From Neoarius graeffei (lineage: Eukaryota; Chordata; Actinopteri; Siluriformes; Ariidae), in contig NC_083571.1 in the NCBI RefSeq assembly GCF_027579695.1, positions 51,620,797 through 51,684,796 on the forward strand: 64,000 bases of DNA, read 5' to 3'. The notes beneath the pieces are model-generated. The model did not search any database. It was given only the letters and a program-made list of their open reading frames with translations, and was not told the origin of the DNA. The position numbers were made by a program, and so were the translations under genes. This document shows positions 44,101 through 56,843 of the stretch, in pieces (position 1 is the first letter of the stretch; each line of letters starts with the position of its first letter).

Positions 44101-44940
44101 ATTTATTTCCAGGAGAAATGAAAAGTTACTGTTTAAACTGTTCATGTTTATTGTTCATGCAATAAATATTAAACAACAATACGATATTAAGTATTATGGT
44201 AAATAATATTACTGTACATTAAATGTCACTTCCATTGCTCTTTTTTCCACATTTAGTGGCTTCTAGTTTGATGGTTCCTTTGTAAGCTTTTGCTTTACCA
44301 CAAATATGCAATACGTATTCTGACATTAATCTGTCTGTGTTAAATTGTCATAATAAACATTGCCATAAGTCCTGTGTGTTATTCCCTGCATGATATAAGA
44401 GGCTAAAGTCTAAAAAAAAAATTATTTAACCCCCTGATCAATGAATTGCAGGACATTGTTTTATTTGATCAGGATGTGAGTCCGAGCTTCTTTCTTCTGG
44501 AATATACCTTGAAGTGTGGGATGGGCAGTCAGCCAAATGCCAAAGTAGACTTCATTTTCGTAAATTACTGTGTGGGGGGTTATAAAATAAAATATCTGTA
44601 TCGATGTGTTTCTGACCCACATTCCTCATCATTATCTGCTTTAATACTTTACAAGTTACACTTGTATGCGGACTGTCAAAGCACTTATTCCAGTGTTTAT
44701 GGAGGTTGCAGCAGTGGTACTGCAGGTTTCATTTATTTATTTAACATATCATTTGGGGACCATTATTTTCACACTCTTCTAATGTGCACCCACTAACATT
44801 TTATAAAGGTGTTAAAAAGAAGGAATACAACAACAACAAAAGTCACCAAGAATGTTGTTATTGGGAATCAGGAGTTCAGTCTGTGGTGCAATTTATCCTG
44901 CAGTATTTTGAAAAATAAGGATTAATGTCAGGCTTTTCTC
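44101..44940. other. Non-coding, AT-rich stretch
   Basis: A 117-codon open frame at 44446-44796 has no recognisable domain and lacks supporting signals. No repeat family seen. Confidence 0.4.
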
Positions 44941-44947
44941 ACTTACT

Positions 44948-45118
44948 TTGTATAATTTGACATGTGTCTTGGGAGTCTCATAGCATTGTTCTGCCAAAAT
45001 CTTCACTGAGTCTTTCAGCTTTTTTACCTGGTACTTCAGTATGAACTTCTTATACTTCAGCTGACCACTGGACTCAAGAGCAATCTTTGCTCCTTCCTCA
45101 GCTCCAGCCTGAGAGTCC
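44948..45118 (-). pseudogene. Orphan exon-like open stretch
   Basis: On the - strand, a CTTCCAG acceptor is followed by an open frame, DSQAGAEEGAKIALESSGQL, then KYKKFILKYQVKKLKDSVKI and on to HVKLYK, ending in a perfect AAA|GTAAGT donor. Lysine-rich and helical, possibly coiled coil. No neighbouring exon found and no family recognised. It may be a real exon of a - strand gene or a fragment carried in by a repeat. Confidence 0.35.
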
Positions 45119-45589
45119 TGGAAGCTCAGTGAATAAATAAAAGCTTTATTTACTTCAACACACGTTCATTTTGAAGGGCAGTATCATCACCCATGAAAAT
45201 AGCTGAAAGGTATTTTCATGGTTACAGTTACATGTTTACAGACTGTTACAGTGTTACAGACTGTTACAGTGTTTAGAGACTGTTCACTATTACCTAACAG
45301 ATTTTCTGAAATAAAAACTGAATAATAGTACACATCGACTGATCAGATCAGTTCCTCTTCAGTCACAACATGGCAAAGATGATTTTGTGGAGCAATTCAG
45401 TTTGGGGATATGGATTCTCCTCTCAAAGACCACTTTTTTCTTTCTTTTTTTTGGCCATGGTGTGATGGTGTCACAAGAAAAACACAACTGAAGGCATATG
45501 AACATGTCAACCAAAAGAAAACTATAGCACATCATCCGTTGTGCGGGTCAACAAAGGGCATGTCTCTCAGTGACCAGCCAGGCTGAGGT

Positions 45590-46368
45590 TGGCGGAAAGC
45601 ATGCTACTGACTGTGACAGCTTGTCCCTGTCCTCCAACCATCTGGTAATGAGAACTCGAAATGGAAACAAGTTAACAAGCATAACAGGTTAAGAATAGCA
45701 TCCATAAATGTTTGAACACTGCATGATGATATCAAACTAGCAACGATCATCAAGGATACGGAGCCACTTGGTATTGATGCATTAGCCCTGCAGGAAGTCA
45801 GACGCATGGGAAAAGGTAGCTTTGAGCTTGATGATGACTCAATGAAAGGATGGTAAATCATCTGGAATGGATACGACTGTAAAAAGGAGCATGGTGTAGC
45901 CATACTATATGCTCCTAATGTGGCAATGGATGAGTCCCAAGAACACCTGAAAGGTAGAATTATATCTACTACTGTTATCATCAAAGGGATCCATCTTGCA
46001 CTACTGAATCCATATGTGCCAACAGACAAGGCTTCTGAATCATCAAAACTGTTGTTCTATCATTGCTTGACAAAGGCAAAAAAAATCTCAACAAAAATTG
46101 TTCCAAATTCAAACAGATAATTTTAGGTCACGTCAATGCCACTATCTATTCAAAGAGTAAGGATTCCGATGCATGGGACTCTGTTCTAGGTCACAACAAC
46201 TCTGACAGAGTAGAAAATAATGATAATGGAGAAAGATTCCTTACCTGGTGCCATCAAAATCAATTGATTATGAACACAATATTTAGATGCAAATGGATCC
46301 ACCATGGAACATGGTTTGATCCTGCAACTTGGAAGTGGAAACATGTAGATTATATATGTACTACAAGA
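45590..46368 (+). pseudogene. LINE endonuclease (APE-type), CFDP2-like
   Basis: Frames carry DIKLATIIKDTEPLGIDALA, LQEVRRMGKGSF, ILYAPNVAMDES, a degraded GDFNA motif, and FDPATWKWKHVDYICTTR. These match the apurinic-type endonuclease of fish RTE/CFDP2-type LINEs. Stops are frequent. The reading resumes at 49716 after the L2-like insertion. Confidence 0.7.
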
Positions 46369-49300
46369 TCAAGGTCTTTTTATTTGTCATTTCAACCATA
46401 TACAGTTGGTACAGTACACAGTTTAAATGAAACTACATTTCTCCCGGACCATGGTGCTTCATTAAACATCACAGGACTGCAAGTCTACATATAACAACAT
46501 AAAGTGCAAGAGTGCAACAAGTGCAACACTGCAGACAGTAAATGACACAATCGACAAACAATAAACAGACAATAAATGACACAAACAATATAAAGTGCAG
46601 ACACAAGCAACATAAGGTGCAGAGTTGAATGTGCCTATTGAGGTAGTATATAAAGGGAAATAAATAAATGTAAACTTTGTGTGCGTGAGAGACATTGTAA
46701 ACATTCTAAGGCAATAGTGCATTACTGTCCACTGTGCAAAGATTGCAGTGTGTGTGGTGTGTTCAACAGTCCATGAGAATCAGTCTAGTCCCTCAGAGTT
46801 GAGGAGTCTGATGGCATGTGGGAAGAAACTGTTGCAGAGTCTGGCTGTGAAAGCCCAAATGCTTCGGTACCTTTTTCCAGATGGCAGGAGGGTGAAGAGA
46901 TTGGGTGAGGGGTGTGTGGGGTCAACCACGATGATGGTGGTTTTCCAGATGCAGCATGTGGTGTAAATGTCCGTGATTGAGGGAAGAGAGACTCCGATGA
47001 TCTTCTCAGCTGTCCTCACTGTACGCTGTAGGGTCTTCTGATCCGAGATGGTGCAATTCCCAAACCAGATTGTGATGCAGCTGCTCAGAATGCTCTCAAT
47101 AGTCCCTCTATAGAATATTGTGAGGATTGGTGATGGGAGATGGGTTTTCCTCAGCTTCTGTAGGAAGTAGAGGCGCTACTGGGCTTTCTTGACTATAGAG
47201 CTGGTTTTGAGGGACCAGGTGAGGTTCTCTGCCAGATGAACACAGAGGAATTTGGTGCTCTTGGCATTCTCCATGAGGGAGTCACCGATGTATAGTGGAG
47301 AGTGGTCACGCCATGTTCTTCTGAAGTCAACAACCATCTCTTTTGTTTTGTCCATGTTCAGAGACAGGTTGTTGACTCTACACCAGTCCAATAGCCATTG
47401 CAGCTCCTCTCTGTATGCTGACTCATCGTTCTTACTGATGAGACCTACCATAGTCATGTCATCAGCAAACTTGATGATGTGGTTTGAGCTGTGAGTTGCT
47501 GCACAGTTGTGAGTCAGCAGAGTGAACAGCAGTGGACTGAGCACACAGCCCTGGGGGGCCCCAGTGCTCAGTCTGGGGGTGCTGGAAGTTCTGCTCCCAA
47601 TCCAAGTCAGGAAATCCAAGATCCAGTTGCAGAGGGAGGTGTTCAAGCCCAGCAGGCTCAGCTTTCCAATTAGTTGCCAAGGGATGATTGTGTTGAAAGC
47701 TGAACTGAAGTTGATGAACAGCATTCGAACATATGTGTCCTTGTTGTCCAGATGGCTAAGGGCCAGATGAAGAGTGGTGGCTATGGCATAATCTGTGGAC
47801 CGGTTATGGCAATAAGTGAACTGCAGGGGGTCCAGTGGGGGAGGCAGCAGGGTCTTTATGTGCCTCATGACGAGCCTCTTGAAGCATTTCATAATGGTGT
47901 CTGTGAGTACAATGGGACGGTAGTCATCGAGGCAGGATACTGAAGACTTCTTCGGCACAGGGATGATGGTAGTGGTCTTGAAGCATTTAGGAACAATGGC
48001 TTTGCTCAGGGAGGTGTTGATGATGTCAGTGAGAACATCTGCTGTCAGGTCTGCTCATCCTCTGAGCACTTTACCAAGGATGTTGTCTGGTCCAGCAGTC
48101 TTCTGTGGGTTGACTCCGTGTAGAGTTTGCCTCACATCAGCTGTGGTCAGAAACAGCACCTGGTCGTTGGGAGGAGGGATGATCTTTCTCGCTGGCACAC
48201 CGTTCTGTGCTTCAAACCATGCATAGAAGCTGTTCAGTGCATCTGGAAGGGAGGCATCACTGTCATAGGCAGGTGGTGTTGTCCTGTAGTTCGTGATGGC
48301 CTGGATGCCCTGCCACATGCGTCATGTGTCACTGCTGTTCTGGAAGTAGCTGCAGATTCTTTGGGTGGGTGTGTGCTTTGCTGCTCTGATGGCCCGAGAC
48401 AGTTTGGCCCTAGCTGCTCTCAGGGCCGCACTGTCACCCGCTCTGAAGGCAGCATCTGGGGCCTCAGTAGTGCACACACCTCTGCAGTAATCCACGGCTT
48501 TTGGTTGGGGTGATTGGTGATGGTCTTAGAGACAGTAACATCATCAATGCACTTGCTGATGTAGCTGGTCACTGATGCTGTGTACTCCTCTAAGTTAGTG
48601 CAGTCACCATTGGCTACAGCCTCCCTAAACATGTCCCAGTCAGTTCTCTCAAAACAATCCTGGGAGAGCAGAGATAGGTCCTTCTGGCCAGGTTTTCATC
48701 AATCTTAGAACTGGTTTGGAGCATCTGACTAGCAGTCTGTATGCTGGAAATAGCATAACAGAGATGTGGTCTGAGTAGCCGAGGTGGGGCGGGGCTCCAC
48801 ACGGTATGCACCGGGAATGTTTGTGTAAACAAGATCCAGTGTGTTTGTCCCTCTCGTTGCAAAGTCCACATACTGATGAAATTTAGGGAGCACTGACCTG
48901 AGATTTCCATGGTTGAAATCTCTGGTGACAATAAACAGTCCACCTGGGTGTGCATTCTGCAGTTCGCTGATAGCACCATACAGTACACAGAGCACAGTGG
49001 TAAATAAAATGGGCTACATCTAACAGTCACAAACTCCACTAACAATGAGCAATAACCAGAGACTATCACTGAATTCCTGCACCATTGTGTGTTAATGTAA
49101 ATACACGAGCCACCTCCAGAAGTCTTACCGCACAGAGGTACATCTCTGTCAGCTCGGAATGAAGCTAGCCCATCCGGCTGAATGGCGGTGTGTGGAACTC
49201 GGTTGCTGAGCCACATCTCCATGAAAACAAGGATACAGCAGTCTCTAAACTCACACTGGGTAGTCCATTGGAGTCGGATGTAGTAGAGTCTATTTTCTAG

Positions 49301-49715
49301 GGAACAGACATATGAGAGTAGAATGGATGGGAGAGCCGGCCGGCTAGGGTTAGCTGCTAGCCTAGCACAAACATCCCCATGCTTGCCACGTTTCTGCCTC
49401 CTTGCACACTGCTTCCGATGACTCCTCCCCATGTCATGGGCCTCAGGCGAGGCCGAGGACTGGAGGCCTGTTCCTCGCAGCCGGCTGAGGTTGCGTAGTT
49501 TCTCCAGCAGATCATCTTTTATGATGTTTTCTGCATGGTATCTGTATGGTAGGAGTGTCTGGTGATGGTAGACATGAACACCAGTTGATCTGGGGTCCAT
49601 GTGCTCTACAAGGTCGATCAAAGGATCAAAATGACACAAAAAAAACCCACCATTTTGGATCCGGAGAGGCCGCTGTGTACGTGTTACCACCATGCCGCTA
49701 TCTTGGATTTTCACC
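46369..49715 (-). mobile_element. L2/CR1-like LINE inserted into another LINE
   Basis: Oriented on the - strand, with endonuclease (48614-49717) and reverse transcriptase (47176-47958) fragments and a 3' end containing TTTATTTGTCATTTCAACC and ACCATGGTGC. It splits the CFDP2-like LINE between its DYICTTR and WVTNYVTKC segments. Target duplication not resolved. Confidence 0.75.
47176..48318 (-). pseudogene. L2-like reverse transcriptase
   Basis: On the - strand [31 protein letters not shown] (usually DFSSAFNT), [32 protein letters not shown] with the catalytic ADD, and [11 protein letters not shown] are in order. The upstream piece (48055-48318) gives [14 protein letters not shown]. Frameshifts separate it from the endonuclease. 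Confidence 0.82.
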
Positions 49716-49717
49716 AT
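48430..49717 (-). pseudogene. L2-like endonuclease region
   Basis: On the - strand ANPSRPALPSILLSYVCSLE, CCILVFMEMWLSNRVPHTAI and SGGGSCIYINTQWCRNSVIV appear, then in another frame GAISELQNAHPGGLFIVTRD and DFNHGN, the APE-type active-site region. At least two frameshifts. Confidence 0.75.
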
Positions 49718-49885
49718 GGGTAACTAATTATGTAACAAAGTGTCGAGCATATCCTGGCCCCTTGCATCTATTTGAGACAGATAATAGATTGTTAGCAATG
49801 GATATCAGTTTTCCATCATCAAAAAGGAAGTTAAAGCAAAAACTGAGCAGAGCAAAAGCATGCAACCCAAAGCCAAGTTGACTTT
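49716..49885 (+). pseudogene. Continuation of the CFDP2-like LINE
   Basis: WVTNYVTKCRAYPGPLHLFE and KLKQKLSRAKACNPKP resume the frame interrupted at 46368. Confidence 0.65.
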
Positions 49886-50815
49886 AGTTGTTGACTTTAA
49901 GCCTCACTCACAACCCGCCATATGTACTGCTACGGGCAGTCCACAGTAAAAAAAAATTGGCAAAACCGTGCTTGAGACTTGCGCGACACTTGCGTGTGTT
50001 CAGCGCCGTAGAAGGTCGCAGACTGCCCGTGGAGACTTTTGGTCCTGCACATGCAAATTCTATGGGTCTTGCGACAAATCAAGAACGCATATACTACGTA
50101 CGGGACCTGTACTCCTTTTGTACACCTGAACCAAGTCAGCAGAATGGCTAGTAGAGGCTTTTTGCAATGACAGTAAGACAAAGGGTGATGCATGGTCATT
50201 GTATGAGTGACGTGCCTCAGAAATACTACACAATTATTCCACACTTGCTATGTGTGCGGCCCGCAAGACAGAGATACATCTCACTTTCTACCCCTATGTG
50301 TGGCATGTACGCAGTGCACGCGACCTGCATGCAGCGCATGCAACCCGCACGCGACACAAGGGGCAAGACTCTGGGTATATATATTGGGGAGAAACCAAGG
50401 AACCGATCATGTAGCGTGTAGCATTGTAGAAAGTAAGACCACCTCATTTGCTCTTCTTATGTGCGTATATGTTAATTTACCATGCAAACATCAAATAATA
50501 AAACATGAGTATAAGGGAATAACACATTTTATTACATTGTAAAAAATCCCAACTAAATAGCCCAACAGTTTGAGCACTGAAACACACTTTGACTCCAAGC
50601 TACTGTCCTGCTCCTACTCCTGCTGAGTGGTGGGACGGGGTGTCGGGATGTCCTTGTCCTCATCACTGAGCATGGCACAATGGCCTGACAGCGATGATGG
50701 GATTGCAATGTCCTCACTTCTGGGCATCGTTAACTGAAACATACATGAAAATCAGCAGATATAATATTAATTACATAATCATATAGATCCTGAAATGAAT
50801 ATTTAAAGCATATGT
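49886..50815. other. Unassigned, possibly a decayed element
   Basis: CpG-rich 5' half. On the - strand near 50610-50740 a short open stretch begins MPRSEDIAIPSSLSGHCAML after a splice-like site, which may be a leftover element exon. I cannot assign a family. Confidence 0.3.
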
Positions 50816-50819
50816 ATTT

Positions 50820-51905
50820 ACAGTATATGCTCATTTTGAAATTGACATCAGCAACATGTTTCAGAAAAGTTGGGACAGGGGCAACAAAAGACTGAAAATG
50901 TTGTGTAATGTTAAAGTTAATTGGCAACAGGTCAGTTACATGATTGGGTATAAAAAGAGCATCCCACAGAGGCTGAGTCTTTAAAGATGGAGAGGGGTTC
51001 ACTGCTCTGTGAAAGACTGTGTGGGCAAACAGTGCAACAATTTAAGCATAATGTTCCTCAATGTAAAATTGAAAAGAATTTGGGGATCACATCATCTATG
51101 GTACATACCGGTAATAGCATGAAAAAATTCAAAGAATCTGGAGAAATGCAAGAGACAAGACTGAAAACTGACATTGGATGCTTGTGATCTTCAGGCCCTC
51201 AGGTGACACTGCATTAAAAGCAGAAACATGTCTGTCATGGAAATCACTGTATGGGCTCAAGAACACTTCAGAAAACCATCATCTGTGAAAACAGTTCATT
51301 GCAGCATCCACAAATGCAAGTTAAAACCATCTATAAAAAATACCCAGAAACACTAACACCTTCTCTGGGCCTGAGCTCTTCTACGATGGACTGAGGTAAC
51401 ACGGATGGCATGGTGGTGTAGTGGTTAGCACTGTCGTCTCACAGAAAGAAGGTTCTGGGTTCGAGCCCAGCGGCTGATGTGGGCCTTTCTGTATTGAGTT
51501 TGCATGTTGTGTGCATGGGTTTCCTCCACAGTTCAAAAGCCAGCATCTGTGATGGTATGAGGGTGCATTAGTGCACATAACATGGGTAGCTTGTATATCT
51601 GGAAAGGCATCATTAATGCTGAATGATATACTGTATACACGTTTCAGAGCAATATGCTGCCATCCAGACAAAATCATTTTCAGGGAAGGAAAATGATTTT
51701 CACGGAAAATCATTTTTTCTTTCAGCAAGACAACGCCAAACCAACCAAGAATGGGACAACATTTCTCTTTGGTCTCCTCAGTTCCCAAGTGTTTACATGG
51801 TGTTGTTTAAAGTAGAGGTGATGCAACACAATGGTAAACTTGCCCCTGTCCCAACTTTTTTGAAGCATGTTGCTGACATTAAATTCAAAATGAGCATTTT
51901 TTCCC
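50820..51905 (+). pseudogene. Old Tc1-like element with a SINE inserted
   Basis: Inverted ends share TGCTCATTTTGAA, CAGCAACATG and AAGTTGGGACAGGGGC. The transposase start MERGSLLCERLCGQ and a VHTGNSMKKFKESGE stretch remain. A SINE head (51399-51532) interrupts it. Confidence 0.7.
51399..51532 (+). repeat. SINE head fragment
   Basis: A box TGGTGTAGTGG and B box GGTTCGAGCCC are present. The 3' half is missing. Confidence 0.75.
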
Positions 51906-52061
51906 CAAAAAACAATAAAATCTCAGTTTCAACATTTCATTTCTTTATAGCATTATGTGTATTTATTTATTTACAACCCCGATTCCAAAAAAAGTTGAGA
52001 CAAAGTACAAATTGTACAAATTGTGAACATATTTTACAAGTGACTGTTGAAAATGTTTTGC

Positions 52062-52337
52062 ATGTTCTCCCCGTGTCTGCGTGGGTTTCCTCTGGTTTCC
52101 CCCACAGTCGAAAGACATGCAGGTTAGGTTAATTGGTGGCTCTAAATTGACCGTAGGTGTGAATGTGAGTGTGAATGGTTGTTTCTCTCTATGTGTCAGC
52201 CCTGTGATGACCAGGTGACTTGTCCAGGGTGTACCCCGCCTCTCGCCCATAGTCAGCTGGGATAGGCTCCAGCTTGCCTGCGGCCCTGTAGAATAGGATA
52301 AGCAGCTACAGCTAATGGATGGATGGATGGATGGATG
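52062..52337 (+). repeat. 5'-truncated SINE with ATGG tail
   Basis: Starts within the body (TGCATGTTCTCCCCGTGTC) and ends in (ATGG)n. Confidence 0.85.
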
Positions 52338-52467
52338 TACAACCATGTACAACCATGTACAATCAAATGTTTAAACTGAGAAAATGTATCATTTAAAGAG
52401 AAAAATTAGGTGATTTTTAAATTTCATGACAGCAACACATCTCAAAAAAGTTGGGACAAGGCTATGT

Positions 52468-53486
52468 TTACCATTGTGAGACATCCCCTTTTCTCTTTAC
52501 AACAGTCTGTAAACGTCTGGGGACTGAGGAGACAAGTTGCTCAAGTTTAGGGATAGGAATGTTAACCCATTCTTGTCTAATGTAGGATTCTAGTTGCTCG
52601 ACTGTCTTAGGTCTTTTTTGTCATAGCTTCCATTTTATGATGTGCCAAATGTTTTCTATGGGTGAAAGATCTGGACTGCAGGCTAGCCAGTTCAGTACCC
52701 AGACCCTTCTTCTACGCAGCCATGATGCTGTAATTGATGCAGTATGTGGTTTGGCATTGTCATGTTGGACAATGCAAGGTCTTCCCTGAAAGAGACGTCG
52801 TCTGGATGGGAGCATATGTTGCTCTAGAACATGGATATACCTTTCAGCATTGATGGTGTCTTTCCGGATGTGTAAGCTGCCCATGCCACACGCACTAATG
52901 CAACCCCATACCATCAGAGATGCAGGCTTCTGAACTGAGCGCTGATAACAACTTGGGTCGTCCTTCTCCTCTTTAGTCCGAATGACATGGCGTCCCTGAT
53001 TTCCATAAAGAACTTCAAATTTTGATTCATCTGACCACAGAACAGTTTTCCAATTTGCCACAGTTCATTTTAAATGAGTCTTGGCCCTGAGAAGACGTCT
53101 GCACTTCTGGATCATGTTTAGAACGGCTTCTTCTTTGAACTATAGGGTTTTAGCTGGCAACGGCGGATGGCACGGTGAATTGTGTTCACAGATAATGTTC
53201 TCTGGAAATATTCCTGAGCCCATTTTGTGCTTTCCAATACAGAAGCATGCCTGTATGTGATGCAGTGCCATCTAAGGGCCCGAAGATCACGGGCACCCAG
53301 TATGGTTTTCTGGCCTTGACCCTTACGCACAGAGATTCTTCCAGATTCTCTGAATCTTTTGATATTATGCACTGGAGATGATGATATGTTCAAACTCTTT
53401 GCAATTTTACACTGTCGAACTCCTTTCTGATATTGCTCCACTATTTGTCGGCGCAGAATTAGGGCGATTGGTGATCCTCTTCCCAT
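52468..53486 (-). pseudogene. Tc1-type transposase, second copy
   Basis: On the - strand MGRGSPIALILRRQIVEQ starts it. Catalytic blocks [21 protein letters not shown] and [12 protein letters not shown] are all present and it ends GDVSQW. It keeps the CGA that is TGA in the first copy, but a one-base deletion near 53118-53125 and a frame break near 52621 inactivate it. Confidence 0.88.
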
Positions 53487-53849
53487 CTTTACTTCTGAGA
53501 GCCGCTGCCACTCCAAGATGCTCTTTTTAAACCCAGTCATGTTAATGACCTATTGCCAATTGACCTAATGAGTTGCAATTTGGTCCTCCAGCTGTTCCTT
53601 TTTTTACCTTTAACTTTTCCAGCCTCTTATTGCCCCTGTCCCAACTTTTTTGAGATGTGTTGCTGTCATGAAATTTCAAATGAGCCAATATTTGGCATGA
53701 AATTTCAAAATGTCTCACTTTCGACATTTGATATGTTGTCTATGTTCTATTGCGAATACAATATCAGTTTTTGAGATTTGTAAATTATTGCATTCCGTTT
53801 TTATTTACAATTTGTACTTTGTCCCAACATTTTTGGAATCGGGGTTGTA

Positions 53850-54146
53850 AATAAACAAGGTGGTGCTTTAGCTCTTGTTTCCACAAAAAAAATCCAAAAT
53901 CAAATACATTTGCTCATTACGAGGATAAATTCTGACATTTCACATAAAAAGTAAAATCAGAAAAGGAATAGAAGAGCATTATATGTTCACTGCTTTTGTT
54001 GTTAAAAACAGTCAAACACATTATTAAAGCCTGGAAGGAAAGTAGTGGATTATCAACTCTATGGAAGAGATGTGCTCAGAAAATAAATAAAAAAATCTTG
54101 ACTGACCATGATTAGACCTCACTTAAATGCCTGACAAAGTTGAATC
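53850..54146. other. Displaced 3' flank of a receptor gene
   Basis: ATTTGCTCATTACGAGGATA and the next 80 bases are about three-quarters identical to 36070-36150 in the 3' flank of receptor copy 1. Probably the original 3' flank of copy 2, pushed away by insertions. Confidence 0.6.
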
Positions 54147-54779
54147 CAGGGGTGTAGCAAGGACATTATTTCTGGGGTGGCCAGCTCTGGCCAGTCTTTT
54201 ATTTGGGGTGGCACTTGATTGTCAAAAACTACTATATTAAAACTCACACACTGCATCACTCACAGCAGCAGTTTTCTAACGGCTCATCTAGCCATAAACA
54301 ATGGATTGAACCTTCTTATGGACACTAATGATGTCTTATTGATAATCCCATGTTATTGGAATGGTTGCTTAGATAATGTGCGAGTGCGATGTGTCATGAT
54401 CGAGGGGGTTTGGGACCTTAACATGAGATGGGGATGTTTTTAGTGCAAATGACAGAAAGACACGATATGAATTGTCATTTTAGGCGATAATTTATTTAGG
54501 TAAACTGTAGCATTTTAAGTGCAATATTCCATTCATTTGCAATAATATATACATAAACATATGTATATATAAAGGGAGAGAAAAGCAAAAACATTACATC
54601 ACACACACATGTCTCATAATACATAAAGAAAAACAAATATCAACAATATGTGCAATGTACATTGAACAGTATCACTACAAACAGTGAACAATATCACTAG
54701 CTTACTACATCAAACAGATTGTGGTGCTGAATGAAAACAGAGCACTGACAAATCAGGTCTAGAAGGGGCACTCTTTGTT

Positions 54780-54780
<1 letters not shown>

Positions 54781-54818
<38 letters not shown>
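54781..54818. repeat. GT microsatellite
   Basis: Uninterrupted (GT)n inside the ZMYM1-like hAT, 3' of its transposase. Confidence 0.9.
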
Positions 54819-56083
54819 CTGTGAGTGAGAGAGAGTAGGTAGATCCATGTAAATAATTTTACATAATTGTCTTTTGTGTTTCTTAGCTTATTTGTTATTC
54901 TCGAGAACATATCTGAGAGTGTCTGTCTGGGAAGCTGACCAGATACTGTATGTCTAAATAGAACAGACATGTATTAACATTGCAATACCCATGTCCCATA
55001 ATACACTCTTGGAAAAACTAAAGATGTAAGATGAACAATATCACTACCTCTTTATTGTTGAGGCTGTTTATGATCCAGAACTGGCAGGTATAACAAATGG
55101 TTACTTAGCTGTTAGTTTACAGCAGCTGTATTCTCTGGTTGTGATGATTTCTAGCAAATCGATCAACAAAAACTCATCTAAATTTAAAGATGCTGCCCTC
55201 CTGTGTTCTATGCTCAACACCCCAAGATCACTCAGCCTATCCTCTCCCATTGTAGTTCTCAGGTGTGTTTTGACAAGCTTCAAGCAGGAAAAACTGCATT
55301 CACAAGCAGCTGTGCTGACAGGTATTGCCAGTGCAATTTTGCAAAGCCTGGAGAAAACATCAAAGACCTCCTGGTATGGTTCAATAAAAGCTGCCAGGTC
55401 TACAATTGTAGGTGGTCTCTGCATCCCTTGTTTTACCTTACGATCTAAAACTCTTTTAATTTGGTAGAGCTCATGCTCAAGGTCGACAAGGTCACACCCA
55501 TACAATTTGGCAAATGCAAAAAGGCTATCTTTGTCACACAAAGCTTTTGCTACTTCGATTTAAAGCTTGTATTCCACACATTATGTCACAATTCTGATTG
55601 CAGAATCTGTTCCTGAGCTCACTGAGCATCCAGTCCAAAACCAGAATAAAGATTCCTGTCCTGTAATAATCTTTGCCATTGCCTGTTTCTTGGCTGCCCA
55701 CAGTAGACAGAACATGGTATCCCTGTAGCTTTGAACTTAGTGTTCTCTTACGTTTTGGAGCAGCGTGAGACATCACATTGCTTTGCAAGCTCCAAAACAG
55801 TGTCCCATAAATCACCAAACACCTGCTCACTCCTGTAAAATTCAAAAGTACTTATAAGTGCCTCCACAAGATCCACTGCTTTGGCCAAATCAAGAGAGAA
55901 AGACTGGAGCATGTCTGACAGTAATTTTGCATCTCCCAGAAGTTTCTTAAATATGTCGAGAAATACAATGAATTGGAAATGAATCTGAGGCAAAAGCCCT
56001 CTAGCACCTACTGACCTCTCACCAGGGGCGCAGATAGGATTTTTGAACTGGGGGGGACTGAGCTGTCAGCAAATGATTCCATT

Positions 56084-56843
<760 letters not shown>

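Larger units (their letters stand above)
51974..53847 (-). mobile_element. Tc1/mariner element, second copy, with a SINE inserted
   Basis: TA flanks (51972-51973 and 53848-53849). Same CAACCCCGATTCC ends as 9441-12630. A 5'-truncated SINE (52062-52337) lies in the left terminal repeat. Confidence 0.9.

Noticed and set aside
44446-44796. 117-codon open frame
   Set aside because: No domain, splice support or start context; AT-rich background.
48127-49881. + strand open frames across 47-49.8 kb
   Set aside because: Antisense shadows of the L2-like LINE.
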